This document shows, piece by piece, positions 12,785 through 24,494 of a stretch of 64,000 nt of DNA; the first letter of the stretch is position 1; the number at the start of each line of letters is the position of its first letter. The notes below the pieces were generated by a model. That model made no database searches. It was not told the DNA's origin and saw only the letters and a program-made list of their open reading frames with translations. The position numbers and the translations under genes were made by a program. The DNA lies in contig CM047806.1 of the NCBI GenBank assembly GCA_026214975.1, forward strand, positions 76,609,491-76,673,490, read 5' to 3'. Source of the DNA: Gentiana macrophylla (lineage: Eukaryota > Streptophyta > Magnoliopsida > Gentianales > Gentianaceae).

Positions 12785-14485
12785 TGTTGGTACCTTGAAA
12801 AGGCTTTGGTTTAGATTAGAGGGGGGTGAATAAACTTAACACTTAAAACTTTGGAAGTTAATAAATTGCAACTCTGCAGCCTCAATGACACTTCATGAGG
12901 TCTGGCTGATACCTCGATAAGCTTTCTTGATAAATAGTAGTTCATCGATAGTTGAGTTTGCTGAATTTGTGCAATGTGAATAATATCAAAATTAAGCCTT
13001 AATACTTGTTGTTAAATATGATACTAAGTATTAGATACTCAGTGTAGTGTATGTGTGTGATTTCGCTTGCTGATTCAGGTAGGTTGATGTGTAAAGTAAA
13101 CTAAGTGCGTAATGTAAATGCTTAAGTAAGTGGCGAGATTTTATAGTGGTTCCCGGGTGGTGTAATCTGTCGATCCACTCTTCTCCCGTGATGTTGGAGG
13201 TAATTCACTAGAGATCTTTGATGTTGCGGTTACAAAGATTCCTAAGGTTGCTTGTCCTTCACCAATGACTATGGCTTCACAAACTGGCCGGGAACAGTAG
13301 GATTGTCGCTCTTGAGACTTCCACCGGTCCTTGAAGGTAGGATTGCCTCTTCACCACTCCACCACAAACAACAGTCTTTCACACAACTGCGCTTCACTGT
13401 CTTCAGCAGGTTCTTTATAAAATAAAGATTGAATCAAGTAAATGATTCAGTTGCAGCAGATTGATTTGGATGATATAATCAGCAGCTTGCTGTCTTCAAG
13501 TGTGTATGCTTAAAGTAGCTTGAATGCAGAATACACTTGAAGAATTTCTCTAGATTAGTAGCTTTGAGTTCGATAGAAGTTCAAGAGGTGTTTTTCGATT
13601 CGAAAAAATATCTCTTCAAAGTTTATCGATTTCATCATCTTGTTTCGAAAGTTGAAAGTCCTCTATTTATAGGTAAGAATACATGTGACTTGTATTTGAA
13701 ATTCAAATGTAACTGTTCTTGTTTTTGTCCCATCTCGATTTGCTTTCATTACTATTCATAGGATGACCTTTGTCAAATTCCTTTTTTGACAAGCAATCAT
13801 CATCCACCTTTGACTTATAACCATTGGATAAAAATCAATCATCCCAACGTTCTTTTAATCTCGACCTTTGATTTGTTTGATAAGTCGAGGTAGTTGGCTG
13901 TCCTTATCCATGTAATCTTCCAATATAATCTTGAATTACTCGGGGTATATTATCGCAGTGAGTTCATCAATCACAACATAATACCTATCGATCTATTGAA
14001 TCGCAATTTCTTTGTATATAAAATACAATGTCTGGTGACTTCTTTTATCTAACTTTTAGTTGTGAAGTTAGATTACACCTTTTAAGTATAACCAAGTTCC
14101 AAACATCATCCAAATTATGGAACTTAGACCTTTCTACACAAAGTATATGTAATCGCTTTTGGTCATCACGGACTTGCCAAAATTCCGATTCCATATCCTT
14201 GACTTAAATTACTAAGTTTGATCCCTTAGCCTTCTATAATTGAGTTTGACCCCTCGGCCTTCGGTCTTGGTAAGGTTCCGAAAAGTCTCACGACCCTAAC
14301 TACCCTACTCGATATTGACTATCTGCTTGATATGAATCAATGGACCATACTGATGCTTGTTTGATCAAACCTTTTTATGATTCAAACTCTAATAAACATA
14401 TACATTTGATCTAGACATCTTTTGCCTCTCGCACTATAACGGCTAGTCCGGCACTCATCATCAAAACTAAGAAATAAGTCCAACA
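12785..14485 (-). repeat. 5' LTR of copia A (1701 bp)
   Basis: Bounded by TGTTGG (plus strand, 12785) and CCAACA (ending 14485), which are exact inverted repeats. On the minus strand the LTR starts TGTTGGACTTATTTCTTAG, a start common in long Sirevirus LTRs. It contains a run GAGGGGGGTGAATAA near its inner end and a TATA box in the middle. No partner LTR is in the window. Confidence 0.9.
13661..13671 (-). promoter_or_regulatory. TATA box in the copia A LTR
   Basis: The minus strand reads TATAAATAGAG, a strong plant TATA consensus, about 0.88 kb from the LTR inner end. It probably marks the U3/R transition, with transcription running leftward. Confidence 0.6.
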
Positions 14486-14727
14486 ATTGGATTATTCTTT
14501 TGAGGCCTAAGGCAATTCTTGCTTCAAGATTTGTAGTTATAGTGACTGGACCTACATGTTCCTTGCCCATCATGCAGTCATATTGCTACGCTTGACTGTA
14601 TCTTCTGTTTAATGATCTTGGCGTGTTTTGAGGTTCATGGGTCAGAGTTTGTTCTCTCATTTAAGATGGAAGATTTTTAGATTTTTGTGGAACATCAAAA
14701 CATAATTTTGATATAAAGCTTTTATAT

Positions 14728-14874
14728 TTGCTTGAGTGAATGAATCTATAATCAGTATTCATTCTCTTAAAAGTTGATATTATCACTATTATTTGGTCAA
14801 GTCAGATTTTGCATAGTATTCATTCTCTTGCAAAGTTGATATTATTTGCTTGAGTGAATGAATCTATAATCAGA
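14728..14874 (+). repeat. Short direct duplication inside the CACTA
   Basis: The segment TTTGCTTGAGTGAATGAATC occurs at about 14728 and again at about 14848, and TATTCATTCTCTT followed by AAAGTTGATATTA occurs at about 14757 and 14817. The pattern is a local segmental duplication with units of roughly 60 and 120 bp. It lies just upstream of the first recognisable transposase exon. Confidence 0.7.
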
Positions 14875-14886
14875 TCTTGAATGCTA

Positions 14887-16474
14887 ATTTTGTGAAACCA
14901 TACAAAACTAATACACTTGTGTTGAAAAATGTTCCTCCGGGGATGAATGTTGAAGATTGGGAGTGGCTTGTCGCTAAGAAATTTTTATGTGAAGAGTTTA
15001 AGGTATGTTAATACCTTAAACTAATGGTGAGTTTAGGTTTGTAGGTTAGATTCCATGTTGATTTGAGTAGAAGCACAATCTGAGTCTGATGGTGAGTAAG
15101 CATGTCTTAATGATTACATGCCAATTGAGATGCTAGATTGTTCATAGACATATCATACCCAGATTAAGATAAAGGTAATACTTTGCCTTGAGAACCTTTG
15201 TTACGAGAAGATTATAGGATGAGTCAATAACCTCCATATGAACTTTGCTAACAGAGCCACATTAAAATAGTGCAAATCCTTAGCTACTAAACCTCCCATC
15301 TCTTAGGTTGACAACATTCATCCTACTAACTAGCCTATATAAAGAGGCATTAGTTGAATCATCCACAACCTTATTGATCCCTTGTAGGACTTCTTCAATC
15401 CCATCTATTCGACAAGAAGTTGTGAATAAAGATGCATAAAATGTTTCAGTTTCACCTGAAATGGTCTCTTGAGTTTAGCAATTCTGCTTAGTAAAGAGCA
15501 CAATTTCTTAATTGAATTTTTACGCCATTTATTGGCCACCAATGCATGGTAAAATGAAATGTTCTTATCGCCACATTGTAGCCATTTTAAGTCTGGATTT
15601 CTGAGCCCAATACAACTCCTCTTCAATAAGCTATTTGCAGATCTTTTTTAATAGACCACATAAAGAATGGTTTACCCTCTTGTTGCATTTCCCATATTTT
15701 TCCTCTTAAAAGTTGGATTCGCTCAGAAGCATTAGATGGAATAGTAAGTCAAAAACAAAAAATAAACATAAAATTTACATTATATATGTGAAATTTCACT
15801 ATAAGTTGAATATTTTTATGTTTGTCGATCAATAACATCGGAAAAAGTTCTCGAAATTCGATAATCGGGCCAAACAAGTGATGCCTCATCGGACCGAAGC
15901 TTGACCGCATAGACAAATCATATATGAGATGGTATTAATTCAATAATTCTCAATGTTTTGTATATATTTTGTTTTTTAAATTATATACATTTTTCACTTG
16001 TCATTTTTGTAAATCTTTTAGGCAGGTGCAACAAATACCACACTTAGTATTGCACAAATCTTTCTTGCAACTAGACAGAAAAATGGAAAGTTTGTTGAAC
16101 CATAAGAGCAAGAAAAATATGTAAGTCTTAGTATTTGACATTTATGTATACATTCGTTATTAAATTATTTTTATTTGACATATGGTTTCCGTCCTTTGTA
16201 GGATGAGATTGCCAAGACCGTTCAAGCCGATGCATCACTCTCACATGTTGCGGTTGTTGAAACTTGTTTTGGTCCAAAAAATCACAGCCATATATTTGGT
16301 TTTTGAGGTGGGATGAAAAAGAAGCATTTTAACGATCCTCAGGCTGAACAAATAAAAGAACTTAAGGCTAAGCTAAATGGGAAAGAAGAAAATAATGACC
16401 TTAAGAGACGTTTTGAGGAATTTGAACGCAGGTTGACCCGAATGGAGAATGAAAATCAACCAACTTCAATTTGA
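14887..16474 (+). pseudogene. Transposase_24 (Ptta/En/Spm) gene of the CACTA, broken
   Basis: Four pieces read in order on the plus strand. 14887-15002 (VPPGMNVEDWEWLVAKKFL) ends at a consensus donor AAG/GTATGT. About 15840-15930 reads KKFSKFDNRAKQVMPHRTEA. 16021-16120 reads IAQIFLATRQKNGKFVEP and ends at TAT/GTAAGT. 16202-16474 starts after a TAG acceptor with DEIAKTVQADASLSHVAVV and ends in a coiled-coil-like tail and a stop. The donor/acceptor pair at 16120/16202 joins in frame. This order (DWxxL, NRAK, ATR-KNG, DEIA) matches the plant transposase_24 family found beside the TNP2-type transposase of CACTA elements. In-frame stops follow MPHRTEA, KFVEP and IFGF. A LINE fragment interrupts the first intron. 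Confidence 0.75.
15150..15760 (-). mobile_element. L1-type LINE fragment, internally deleted
   Basis: On the minus strand, 15640-15600 reads EEELYWAQKSR and 15405-15600 continues DLKWLQCGDKNISFYHALVA, the linker between endonuclease and RT in plant L1 ORF2 proteins. The next part (EVLQGINKVVDDSTNASLY) is the start of the region before RT. It then jumps directly to the C-terminal region GGLVAKDLHYFNVALLAKF and KVLKAKYY, so the whole RT core is missing. The fragment lies antisense in an intron of the CACTA gene. Ends are approximate and no poly-A or TSD was seen. Confidence 0.75.
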
Positions 16475-17800
16475 ACCACCAAAGGTGTGTGGGGTGACCT
16501 TATTTAGCTCTCTTACTCGGGTATATTCATTGTGCATTTACCTTTAAATCTAATCATGATGTTCATTAAATAAAAAGAATTCCAAAGAAGCTTGCTATGT
16601 GTTTGGATGAATTGATTTCATTTAGAGAGAAACAATAGAAATATCGCATGTTTGATCATTTCCTTTACAAGACACCTAGTTTATTAGAACAATAATTGGG
16701 TTCTTTGTCCTGATGAATCATATTTGTTGAAAGTTTGGTTGCTTGAGATAGCAATAAAAGCCTATCCACGGAAAAAAATTGCGGGCACAAACAACATTGA
16801 TTCATTTTCTTTTATAGTCCCAGTTGACAATAATTTGAATTTGGGAAGAATATACATTGAATAATTTCTTGAGGTTGCTGGGACTATTCAGTCTCAGCAA
16901 AATGGTAAAATGTTTCTTGTGACCCTTTTCAAGTGGTTTCTTGTTGTTCCTTTGTTTGGATTATAGTTTTGTATTTTTCCTGTTTGCTATATTTCCTTGT
17001 TTGTTTGAGGCTGTGTGGTAGCCTTATACTTTTGATTGTAGCTTTTGTGTGTTTTATTGTTGTAGTGTACATCTCTTAGTTTATAGAGGTGATATATTGG
17101 CTGAGGTGAAATACAATTCATGATAGACCACTGACCGAATATATCAGTATGTGATACAATTTTTGATGTACCTAATTCTGTTGTGATGAAAGGATAATTT
17201 CATCTAAAAATGTGAATTTTCCTTATAATGTGTTATTAACTATTTATTCCTATTTTAAATGCATGCTTTTGTATGGTTTTGGAGATATTTGATGACTTGT
17301 GCGGAAGGATCGGTAACTTATTATATCTTGCCAGGATTATAGTATGTAGGCTTATTTTGGTTTGTATTTTGGAGTAACGAACAAATATATATGTTACTCA
17401 AAGACGTGATATTAGGAAATTGCGAATTATGCATCTACATGTAGTTTTGCTTTTGGAAGAAAGTCTTTTGTATATTTTGATAATATAATGTGATTACACG
17501 TGCACATAGGTTATATTTATGTGTTTAGTTAATGTAATTTTAAGGTTATAAAAGAATGACAATATCTCGCTTAAAAGTAACAATATTATATTCAAATCAG
17601 CAAATAATAAGAGTCAAATCGAAGTACAATGTTGTCTATAAAAGTAGTTTTTTATGACAGTATATGTAGTCATTAAATGTATATTAGTAACAATAACGAA
17701 ACCAATTTTTTAAGGGGTTATGCTTATTAATGAGAGTATTTCCCGTCAATATCATAACATAAACGGAAGAGAAATCGAGGCAATAATGAGTGTCAAATAA
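16475..17800 (+). other. CACTA 3' non-coding part, no gene seen
   Basis: AT-rich sequence between the transposase_24 stop and the copia B insertion. No frame longer than about 60 codons looks coding. The last 160 bases (from about 17640) carry subterminal words such as TTTTTATGACAGTATA that resemble those at 28700-28760 on the other side of copia B. Confidence 0.55.
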
Positions 17801-17805
17801 TATAT

Positions 17806-18067
17806 TGTGGAAATATTACCTTATTATTTTGTGTAACACTTTACTTGTATACATTATTTGTAACATGACATATTAATTGTATTGTATAAACAATTAATAT
17901 GTCATAAAGTAACTTCTATTTTGTCCTATTATGTAATAGCCCCTAGAGTATCTAGCCACGCCCATAGCACTTAATATTCAAGCTTGTATCTTTTAATACT
18001 CATTCTTTTATCATGAATAAACAAGTTGAGTTTACTCAAGTATTATTGCTTTCTCAAACTCTCTTCA
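17806..18067 (+). repeat. 5' LTR of copia B (262 bp)
   Basis: Starts TGTGGAAATATTACC, ends TCTCTTCA, and matches 28398-28680 over its full length apart from an extra 14-base piece and small indels in the 3' copy. The TG...CA ends are present. Confidence 0.93.
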
Positions 18068-18078
18068 TGGTATCAGAG
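18068..18078 (+). promoter_or_regulatory. Primer binding site of copia B
   Basis: TGGTATCAGAG directly abuts the LTR end, complementary to the 3' end of initiator tRNA-Met. Confidence 0.9.
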
Positions 18079-18124
18079 ATATAATCTCCTTTAATCTGCT
18101 GCAAAATCTCCTATCATTTCAAGA

Positions 18125-19187
18125 ATGTCTTCAATATCCAAAGCCTCTTCACCTCGCTTGAGCCTCAAAGACCTCAAAGAGGTTGTAGGGTCACTTTGAA
18201 AACTCTTCTTTACAAATCACAGACTTTACGGAAACAACTACCTGTTGTGGTCAAGATCTATGAAAATGTACATCTCAGGCCAGAGCAAGATGGGATACTT
18301 GTCTGGCTCCAAACCTACCCCTGCTGAAACTGACCCCAATTTTGAAACATGGGATAATGAAAATAACCAAGTCATGACCATCCTCACGAGGTCAATGACA
18401 AAAGAGATCGATGAGAACTTCATGATGTATGACAACGCTAAGGAAATGCAGGATAATGCCATAGACTTTTACTCCAAAAAGGACAATACATCTCGAGGTC
18501 TATGATCTTGAAGCCCAAATCCAAAATTGTAGGCAAGGTGATCATGCTCAGAACTCAGTTCTTCAACCAACTATCTAAGGCATGACAACACCTAGATATG
18601 CTGGAAACTCACCCATGGAAAGATGTAGGGGATGCTACTTTATACAAGGATATCATTGAAAAGAAGAGGGTATTTAAGTTCCTTACTGGACTGAACCCAT
18701 CTCTTGATGATGTCGGAGGTGGAGTCCTTATTACTAAACATCTCCCCAACCTCAAATCTGTTTGCTGTGAAGTCAAACATGAGGAAAGTAGGAGAAAAGT
18801 GATCTTTGAAAAGCAACCCCTGCAGATAACTCTACCGAGAGCTCAACACTGATGGTGGTCGTGAAGCCCACATGAGGCCACCAGAAACCTACATAAGGCC
18901 TATTGAGAAGACAAGAAAGTTGTTCTCGTGACCACTTTGCAAATGCACAAATCACACCAATGACACTTCTTCGGAAACTACATGGTAAGCCTAACTCCTC
19001 TAAACCCTCCAAACCAACCAGGGAGAGTCAGGGCAGACATGTCAGTGAAGAAGGTAACAAAGACACTACCTTGGATGCTCAGTTTGCTGCCTTCAAAGCC
19101 TTCCTTGCTCAACAAAAGAAAGGTAGTTTTATCACTGACACAGCTACTCATGCTAAAACAAGTATATTCCACTCACATCTCTGTAGT
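18125..19187 (+). pseudogene. Copia B gag, broken
   Basis: The probable start is the ATG at 18125 (MSSISKASSPRLSL). The gag core reads YGNNYLLWSRSMKMYISGQS (about 18235-18300), with WDNENNQVMTILTRSM after it. 18598-18852 continues KRVFKFLTGLNPSLDDV and KHEESRRKVIFE. Near 18920-18980 the zinc-knuckle region is readable as CKCTNHTND in a shifted frame, followed by KLHGKPNSSKPSKPTRES. It is the capsid/nucleocapsid precursor of element B. Stops at 18197 and after 18505, plus frame changes, make it a pseudogene. Confidence 0.8.
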
Positions 19188-19292
19188 GATACTTGGATTG
19201 TTGATTTTTGGTGCATCCTCCCATATGACTGGTAACAAGAGGCTTATATCTCACTTTAAGCCTTGTCATCGGACCCCATAATATTAAGATTG
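19188..19292 (+). pseudogene. Copia B protease, N-terminal part, cut by LINE
   Basis: DTWIVDF at 19188 is followed, after a one-base insertion, by GASSHMTGNKRLISHFKPC. The active site would be DFGAS rather than D(S/T)GAS, so the usual second residue is changed as well as the frame. The domain stops at the LINE insertion and resumes at 25164. Confidence 0.8.
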
Positions 19293-19482
19293 TTTGATGG
19301 ATAGAGCTCTCAAGAAAACGTATGGATTTTAGAGTGATGTTTTCTCTCACCTAGCTCCTTCCTCTTTTCGAATGAGCTTGCCAAATCCTCTCATTACTAT
19401 GTTTTTGCTCTTGTTACTTACCCGATTAGCTTCCTTTTTACTTGCTTATCTTCCTGCTTAACTTACAGATGGATTTTAATCC

Positions 19483-20992
19483 ATGGCTCGCAAACATAAG
19501 AAAAAGATGATGATGGTGCTGTTCATGACCTGGATGATGAAGAACATGAAAGTGTTGTTGACTTGCAGGTTGTAGCAGCTCCTGCTGCCATTGTTGCACT
19601 TCCTACAGCTCAAGATGAAGATGGTAACACTTTGGGGAAGAATCTGTTGCTAGATCCCCCTATTTCATGGAAGCAGGCAGGAACTTAATCTGCACCTGGT
19701 GTGGGTGGTGTAAAGGATGCTCCTGTAGTGGCGGAGGTGATGGAATCTGCTCCTTTATGTAGTAATCCCAAAGTTTATGAGGCAATGAGGTTGAAATCTG
19801 GAAAGTTAGTCACTCCGGCTATCAACATTGCAAAAAAGAAGGTCAATTTATTTGATTCTGATCTGGCAAGTTCTACTACCCTTTTAGAACTTCTTGAGGT
19901 GGAAAAACAGTCTAGTAATGCTCTAATTGTGATGGATGATGCTCAAGTTTTTAGCTTAACCGTTGGCCGTGTTTTGGATAAGGCTACTGAGAGTGTTGGT
20001 GCACCTAGGGCAAGACCTTACACCTGCTGAACATGGTTCTTCAGGTGCTGGACCTGTTACTAATGGTGTTTCTAGCACTTTAGGACCTGGATGTGTGGTG
20101 GAGAAAGGGACCTTTTTTTGGGGTGCATCCTGTCTTTACTACTTGTGAAAAGAACTCTACTCCCTCCACTGGTGTTGAGTCTTCTGTTTTACAAAATGAT
20201 GGAGATTCTAATGCTGCTGCTGGTGTTACACCTTCAGGAGACTTCTTGGGGCCTAATGCTGGTAAAGCAGTGGATGAGGTAGCTTCTTGGGCCCAGCTAG
20301 TAAAGAAAAATCGGGAGCCATCTAATGATGTGGTCCAGTTGACTGATCATGTGGACTGTATTACTCCAGAATCTGTGTTCTTGGAAGAAGAAGATGAGAA
20401 TGATGATTGTATGGAAAAGCTTAGTTTAATTAGAATCATTCCTGCCAAATTTCCTGGTAGGGATGTTGTCCAGAAGATTGTTAATTCTTGGCCTAGGAAA
20501 TGTAGATATCACTATCATAATTCTGGTTGGATAGTGTTTCTGTTTGAAAAAGAATCTGATCTCAGTGATGTTCTGCAAGATGGTCCCTTCTATGCTTTTG
20601 GAAAGCCTATGATATTGAAGAAGATGCCTCTGATGTTTAATTTTAGCAAGGATGCTTGTACTGTGGTTCCAGTATGGATCCAGTTGCCAAATCTCCCCTT
20701 AAGGCTTTGGAAGGATAGGGCACTGAGTAAAATATGTTCCTTCATTGGGAGTCCACAGTACACAGACAAAGTTAATGCTTCTAGGAAAGTCTTGAGCTTT
20801 GCAAGATGCCTTGTGGAAGTGGATCTCAAGTTGAAGCTTCCTCCTGTGATTCCTATAACTTTGCATGATGGGATAGTTCTTAAACAGCCTGTTCTTTATG
20901 AAGAAATTCCTAAGTTTTGTACCAAGTGTAATAGGCTAGGGCACAATATTGCTGGATGTAATGATTCAAAGATTGAGGTTCCTGCTTTGTGA
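19483..20992 (+). pseudogene. LINE ORF1 (DUF4283-type RNA-binding protein), broken
   Basis: Starts at MARKHKK (19483). An acidic, low-complexity N-terminus spans three frames to about 20090, with a stop near 19688 and one at 20030. 20093-20992 is a single open frame of about 300 codons. It contains ASWAQLVKKNREPSN, the DUF4283 region KLSLIRIIPAKFPGRDVVQK and WIVFLFEKESDL (about 20410-20700), then PVWIQLPNLPLRLWKD, and ends with a CCHC knuckle CTKCNRLGHNIAGC at about 20917. ORF1 proteins of plant L1 elements bind the element's RNA in the ribonucleoprotein particle. Confidence 0.85.
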
Positions 20993-21484
20993 GTTGCTAG
21001 GTCAAAAAAACCAGGTGTTTCTAAACCTAACCCAACAAAGAAGAAGAAAGTGATTGTTATTGATGGGAAAGATGCCCCTCTTGATACTCATAAGAAGTCT
21101 CATTGTTTCTCACCAAATCATGTTGATGCTCTTGAAAGACTGTGAGGTTAACAAGTCTCACTTGATGTTTGCTCAAAATTCGGTTGCAACATCTACTGAT
21201 AAGGGTAAGAGTGTGCTTGAGAATTCTAACAGGACTGAGGTTGATAAGGTCACAACTCTTGTGATTAATTCTTTTGATGTTCTATCCTCGGAAAGAGTGC
21301 TAATTGGGCGAGATAAAGTTGATGTGGAAGATTTGGTGGATAAGGGTGACACTTTGTTTCTTGAGCTCCAGAAATCTAAGAAGAAAAATAAGAGAAATAG
21401 GCATAACACGGTTTGGTGTTTCGAAATCTGAGTAAACCAACAGATGTTTGTCTCTGAGAGGTAGATCACCTCTAGGTAGACAAA

Positions 21485-22180
21485 AATGATAGGGTTTCGA
21501 ATGTGAGAGGTTCAATAAGGCTCTTAAGCGATCTGCATTGTTGTCTCTTTCTTACACGGATCGAGTTACCTTATTTGGAATCCTTGAGACAAAGTTGTCT
21601 CAAAATAGTTTTGATCACTTCTTATGTAAGAAAGTTCCTCATTGGAAGTCCATTCATAATTTTGAATTGCATACGAGTAAGAGAATGTTGGTGATCCGGG
21701 ATCCGAGACTTATTGATGTGGAGGTTTTGGAGGTGGATATTCAATGGATCCATTGCAAAGTGAAGATTTTAGTCACCTGGGACTTGTTTTACAGTCACTT
21801 TTGTGTATGGTCTACATTTTATTGGTGATAGAAGGTCTCTGTGGGATAGAATCGGGAGATTAGTGTCCGCTCCTCCTCCTCCTTGGATGGTTCTTGGTGA
21901 TTTCAATGTTGTTCTTTCTATGGATGACAAGATGAATGGGAATGTGCCTACAGATTATGAAATGCGGGATGGTGTTGGATCGCTATCCGGATGCCAATCT
22001 CAACGACATGAACTCCTCTCGTGAGTTTTACACTTGGAATCTTTGGTGGAGTCTTTACCAGGATTGATAGAGTTTTGATAAATGCCTCTTAGTATGATTG
22101 GAATCGAGAATGCTCTTGCTTTTTTGAACCACCTGGTCTCCATTACGATCATTCTCCTTGTAGAATTTCCTTATCTACTG
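21485..22180 (+). pseudogene. LINE ORF2 endonuclease domain, broken
   Basis: NVRGFNKALKRSALLSLSYT (about 21500-21550, one frameshift) is the N-terminal motif of the APE-type endonuclease. It is followed by LFGILETKLSQ, whose E belongs to the active site, then KRMLVIRDPRL. In another frame comes TFVYGLHFIGDRRSLWDRI, and at about 21895 GDFNVVL, the conserved D-x-N box. The frame breaks near 21785 and 22020. The enzyme nicks target DNA to prime reverse transcription. Confidence 0.85.
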
Positions 22181-22185
22181 ATTCT

Positions 22186-24494
22186 ATGACCAGAAAGAAG
22201 CCCTTCAAGTTTTTCAACATGTGGATGAACCATGACTGTTTTAAAGATGTTCTGGCTGATAGTTGGAATCAAGATGCTACTTGTACTGCTATGTATCAAC
22301 TGTGTAAAATACTGAAAAGACTTAAACAACCCTTAAGAGTCTTGAACAAGAAGTACTTTGCCCATATTTCAGTTAGGTCTGAAAATGCCCTTCAGATGCT
22401 TGGAAACTTACATCCACGGTATAACTGGGACCTACTAATCTTCTGACTTCCCAGATCTTGGATCAGAAGAGGATTTGTCATACTTTGAAGGCTACTGAGG
22501 CTTCTTTTTTATCTCAGAAAGCAAAAGGTGTGTACATGAAGCTCAGTGACAGGGGCACTAAGTTCTTCCATTCCTTGGTGAAAAGAATAATGCCGAAAGC
22601 ATATTACCTCTATTAGGCTTGGCGATGGTTCTTTTACCACTTCCTATGATCAAAGTTGGAGATGCTTTTATGGATTTTTATTTTGATCCCTTAGGTTCTG
22701 AGGCTTATGTTGTTCCTATTGATGAGGATGTTGCTAATGCTGGCCCTAAAGTTCCTAGAGCTGCTGCTGATTTGTTATTAAGAGAGGTTACTGCTGTGGA
22801 GGTTAAGGAAGCTTTGTTTTCTTTCTCACGATGACAAATCTCACGGCCTGATGGTTATTCTCGCTGGTTTTTTCAAAAAATCTTGGGATATTGTTGGTGC
22901 AGACTTTACTAATGTTGTCTTTGGAATTCTTTAAGAATGATGCCTTATTGAAACAGATCAATCATGCTGTCATAGCTTTGATTCCAAAGAAAACTCATGC
23001 TTCTTCATTGGTGATTATAGGCCTATCTCTTGCTGCAACATTACTTACAAGGTGATTTCCAAGATATTGGCCTCCATGCTTTCTTCTTGTCTTCCTGATC
23101 TTATTGATGAAGCTCAAACTGGTTTTGTGGATAGTAGAGCCATGTCAGATAATATCTTCCTGTGTCAGGAATTAATCATACATTATGCTGTTAAAAGAGG
23201 CCCTCCTAGATGCTTGATCAAATTGGATATCAAAAAGGCCTTTGACTCTGTTCATTGGCCTTTTTTGGAGGCTGTCTTGAGGGGTTTTGGTTTTCCAGAC
23301 AGGCTTATCAAGTGGATTATGCTGTGTGTTACCACTGCATCTTATTCCCTGTCTATCAATGGAGAAATGAAAGGTTTTTTCCCTGGCAAAAGAGGCTTAA
23401 GACATGGTGATCCACTATCTCCTTTTTTGTTTGTTATTGGTATGGAATATCTGTTAAGAATGCTGAGGATTCTGGGTGAGGATTCTGAATTTAATTAACA
23501 TGCTGGTTGTCAGAATCTAAAAATAAACCACCTGGCTTTTGCTGATGACCTAATGTTGTTTGCTAGAGGTGATCCTATTTCTGTCACTCTCTTGATGAAT
23601 TGTTTAACTTCTTTTGGTAATTGCTCTGGCCTTGTTGCTAACTTGCAAAAGTCTGAAATGTTTTGTGCTGGATTAAGTGAGGATAATAAGGCAGATTTGT
23701 TAGACATTACTGGTTTACAGGAAGGGGTGCTGCCTATTAGATACCATGGTATTCCTTTGTGTGCTGTTAGATTGAATGTTAGTCACTATGATCCCCTGTT
23801 TACTGCTTTGAGGAATCATTTCTGCAATTGGAAGGGGACCACACTATCTTATGCTGGAAGACTGCATCTTATACACTCTGTTATTCATGGTGTGTATTGT
23901 TTTTAGCTTGGAATTTATCCTATTATTGGCAGTGTCAAGTTGAAGATGGATCAAATGTGTAGGAGGTTTCTGCGGGGGGGTTCTTGTGACTCTCATAGAA
24001 AATCATTAGTCAGTTGGGCTAATGTTTATGTTCCTAAATCTGAGGGTGGTCTGGGGATCTTTCAGTTAGAAGCTTGGAATTTGGCTCTTCTTTGCAGAAT
24101 TCTGTGGAACTTCCAATGCAAGAAGAACTGTCTTTGGGTGAAATGGATCAGTGAAGAGTACTTGAAAAGTGAAGATCTGTGGGATCATCGGTACAAGCAT
24201 ATTGATTCTGCTTTGATTAAGGCCTTGTTTAGGATCAGGGACAAGATTTTGGACAGCACTGGCTCTTCTGTAGCTGCTATTTCTCTCATGCAGTCTTGGT
24301 CTATTGGTACAAAACTAAGCCCTGGGATTGCTTATGATTTTTTTAGAATGAAAGGGCCTAAGGCCTGGTGGTGCAGGACTGTCTGGAATCCTAGGGCTAC
24401 TCCTAAACATTGTTTTGTGCTATGGATGGCTTTGAACAATAGATTGCTGACTATTGACGGGCTGGTTTTTATGATAAACCTCACACCTTTGTAG
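22186..24494 (+). pseudogene. LINE ORF2 reverse transcriptase and zf-RVT tail, broken
   Basis: 22186-22446 is the endonuclease/RT linker (KKPFKFFNMW). 22619-22834 leads into RT. 23052-23498 contains the fingers and palm: DEAQTGFVDSRAMSDNI, LIKLDIKKAFDSVHWPFL with the first catalytic aspartate, and GLRHGDPLSPFLF. After a stop at 23498 the second catalytic box FADDLMLFA is at about 23538. 23553-23906 and 23940-24494 carry the thumb (VPKSEGGLGI) and the zf-RVT region (WWCRTVWNPRATPKHCFVLW). The polymerase motifs are conserved but split over at least five open frames. Confidence 0.88.

Larger units (their letters stand above)
7609..14485 (-). mobile_element. Copia element A (Sirevirus-like), 3'-truncated by the gap
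   Basis: Minus-strand Ty1/copia retrotransposon. Reading leftward from 14485: 1701-bp 5' LTR, 2-base spacer, tRNA-iMet-type PBS, gag, protease, integrase, reverse transcriptase and the start of RNase H, which runs into the gap; the 3' LTR is missing. The LTR has perfect 6-bp terminal inverted repeats (TGTTGG/CCAACA). The order protease-integrase-RT-RNase H is diagnostic of copia. A long LTR whose start reads like the common Sirevirus beginning, and integrase wording such as HMDLFGPI, suggest the SIRE/Maximus lineage; this is inference. Every domain has frameshifts or stops. Only one LTR is present, so the TSD cannot be confirmed; the 5 bases after 14485 are ATTGG. Confidence 0.9.

Noticed and set aside
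18238..18462. Minus-strand ORFs opposite copia B gag and LINE ORF1 (e.g. 18238-18462, 18773-19012, 20590-20829)
   Set aside because: Antisense shadows of recognisable gag and ORF1 coding strands; their residues match nothing.
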